Below are positions 63,159 through 64,000 of a stretch of 64,000 bases of DNA, piece by piece. Numbering within the stretch: position 1 is the first letter of the stretch; every line of letters begins with the position of its first letter. The notes under the pieces were generated by a model. The model was not told the DNA's origin, searched no databases, and saw only the letters and a list, made by a program, of their open reading frames with translations. The stretch comes from Leucobacter sp. G161. Lineage in GTDB: Bacteria > Actinomycetota > Actinomycetes > Actinomycetales > Microbacteriaceae. Both the position numbers and the translations under genes were made by a program. The DNA is taken from NCBI RefSeq assembly GCF_001482305.1, contig NZ_LOHP01000060.1, positions 1 to 64,000 of the forward strand, read 5' to 3'.

Positions 63159-64000
63159 CTATGCAGAGATCTTTCCCTTACGCGCACGCACGATCACAAG
63201 GGTCGCACCGAGCACGAGCAGGGCAGCTCCACCTGCGAACATCAACACGCTGCCAGCGGCACCGGTGAGAGGCAGGTTCGGGAGATCCCCCTCGTCTGCA
63301 CCAATCTGAGTGTTGAGCACGACGAGCTCAGCATCAGCACCGCTCACCTTAAATGCCATGCCGCCTTCGAGGCCCTTGTAGCCAGCAGGTACCTTTGTCT
63401 CGTAGACGCAGTAGTCTCCCTCTGCGAGCACCATGTTCGGGGTGGTGCCATCTGCACGCGAGGTCTGGCCAGCAAACACGACGTTCTCTGCCGGGTCCTG
63501 AACAGTCGGGCAAGTTGTGGTGCCAGCGGGCGCAGTCAGAATAGAGAACTCTGCACCTGCAAGCGCGACCTCAGCTGCAGCACCCTTGTTGCGTGCTTGC
63601 TTCAAAAGGTGTGCACCTGCCCAGAACTTTTCGGGATCGATAACTTCGGGGCCCTTGCCGGTCTTACCGTTCACGGTTACGTCGACCGAGTTCGAGGTGT
63701 CGCCAGAGGCAATCGCATCGGCCTGAACGTTCAGCAGCAGCTTGCCACCAATGTTGCTGTCGAGCTTTGCTAGGCCAGCGGCCTGAAAGCTCAGGACTAC
63801 CGTATTGCCACCGGTCGCGGGTGACTGCGGAGAGGTCAGCGTGTAGTCGGTGCCAGCTACGAGCGACACCTCAGCGTTCGTCTTCGAGAACAACTGGACC
63901 GTGCCGCCAGTGTAGGCAAGCCCGGAGCTCAGCGCGTCGGTGAGGGTATATTCGCTATACGTCTCGCCCGGTGCAAGCGCCTTGATGGGCATCGTGATGT
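63159..64000 (-). CDS. LPXTG-anchored major pilin, SpaH/EbpB type, C-terminal part
   Basis: At least 280 residues; the N-terminus lies beyond the window. Two immunoglobulin-like domains are visible: one ending near GKLLLNVQADA and a CnaB-like one with AAAEVALAGAEFSILTAPAG and DYCVYETKVPAGYKGLEGG. The protein ends with the sorting signal LPLTG, a hydrophobic helix and RARKGKISA. Sortase C would polymerise it into a pilus on the cell surface. In-frame codons continue to the window edge without a stop, so the internal ATG at 63992 is not the start. Confidence 0.9.
   Translation of the reverse strand, partial: ITMPIKALAPGETYSEYTLTDALSSGLAYTGGTVQLFSKTNAEVSLVAGTDYTLTSPQSPATGGNTVVLSFQAAGLAKLDSNIGGKLLLNVQADAIASGDTSNSVDVTVNGKTGKGPEVIDPEKFWAGAHLLKQARNKGAAAEVALAGAEFSILTAPAGTTTCPTVQDPAENVVFAGQTSRADGTTPNMVLAEGDYCVYETKVPAGYKGLEGGMAFKVSGADAELVVLNTQIGADEGDLPNLPLTGAAGSVLMFAGGAALLVLGATLVIVRARKGKISA

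Noticed and set aside
63159-63992. ATG at 63992 as the pilin start
   Set aside because: The upstream codons stay open to the window edge and the protein begins in the middle of a domain, so the true start lies outside.
1-64000. CRISPR array, prophage, insertion sequence or replication origin
   Set aside because: No regularly spaced repeats, transposase, integrase, phage structural genes or DnaA-box cluster could be seen.

Overview
The window is chromosomal DNA from a high-GC Gram-positive actinobacterium. It is most likely a member of the Microbacteriaceae, with Leucobacter or a close relative as the best guess. The reasons are family-restricted DUF genes (DUF3000, DUF3093, DUF3159, DUF3710, DUF4191, DUF4193, DUF7455), the gene sepH, a PAC2-family gene beside sigA, and runs such as DUF3000-rnd-thiolase-fadB-dxs-acnA and DUF3159-DUF3710-dut-DUF3093-DUF4193-sepH-parC. 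These assignments rest on recognising protein families by eye; no database search was possible. No rRNA, CRISPR array, prophage or insertion sequence is visible.

Layout. 1-6.7 kb (minus): ruvC (partial), yebC, a HIT-family hydrolase and thrS, then pspA and a TPM-domain membrane protein gene broken by one missing base. 7.0-8.7 kb: tRNA-Gly, tRNA-Cys and tRNA-Val on the minus strand, a membrane protein with an HExxH motif, and a second tRNA-Val on the plus strand. 8.9-20 kb: a mixed block holding a membrane protein with a winged-helix regulator, a nuclease with an excalibur tail, an FAD oxidoreductase, a PLP-dependent dehydratase, mgtE, a divergent TetR/MFS efflux pair, a PemK-like protein, zapE and an alpha/beta hydrolase. 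20-32 kb: DUF3000, rnd, the beta-oxidation pair thiolase-fadB, dxs, acnA and dut. 32-38 kb: sepH, a phosphodiesterase-like gene and parC. 38.4-45.6 kb: an accessory membrane/phosphatase block lying between parC and parE. 45.6-59.4 kb: parE, DUF7455, a lipoprotein, an AT-richer membrane-anchored protein, sigA, PAC2, lpd, sucB, DUF4191, RDD and glnA. 60.5-64 kb: a LuxR-type regulator facing a pilus locus (class C sortase and LPXTG pilin) that runs out of the window.

How the genes work together. thrS, sigA, ruvC, parC/parE, sepH and zapE serve translation, transcription, recombination, decatenation and division. lpd, sucB and acnA feed the TCA cycle, and thiolase plus fadB form a fatty acid oxidation pair. 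glnA carries an upstream sequence matching the GlnR consensus at an activating position. Many genes have a TAnnnT hexamer 6-7 bases before the start codon, the mark of leaderless transcription, and this helped choose several starts.

Most notable points: (1) RuvC has Gln where the catalytic Glu of the family sits. (2) Three long genes (TPM protein, SulP transporter, class C sortase) are each broken by one base, and restoring that base gives a normal-length protein. (3) The parC and phosphodiesterase genes appear to share overlapping divergent leaderless promoters in which each start codon is part of the other gene's -10 hexamer. (4) An AT-richer gene for a coiled-coil membrane protein sits between sigA and the parE-DUF7455 pair and is flanked by strong hairpins.
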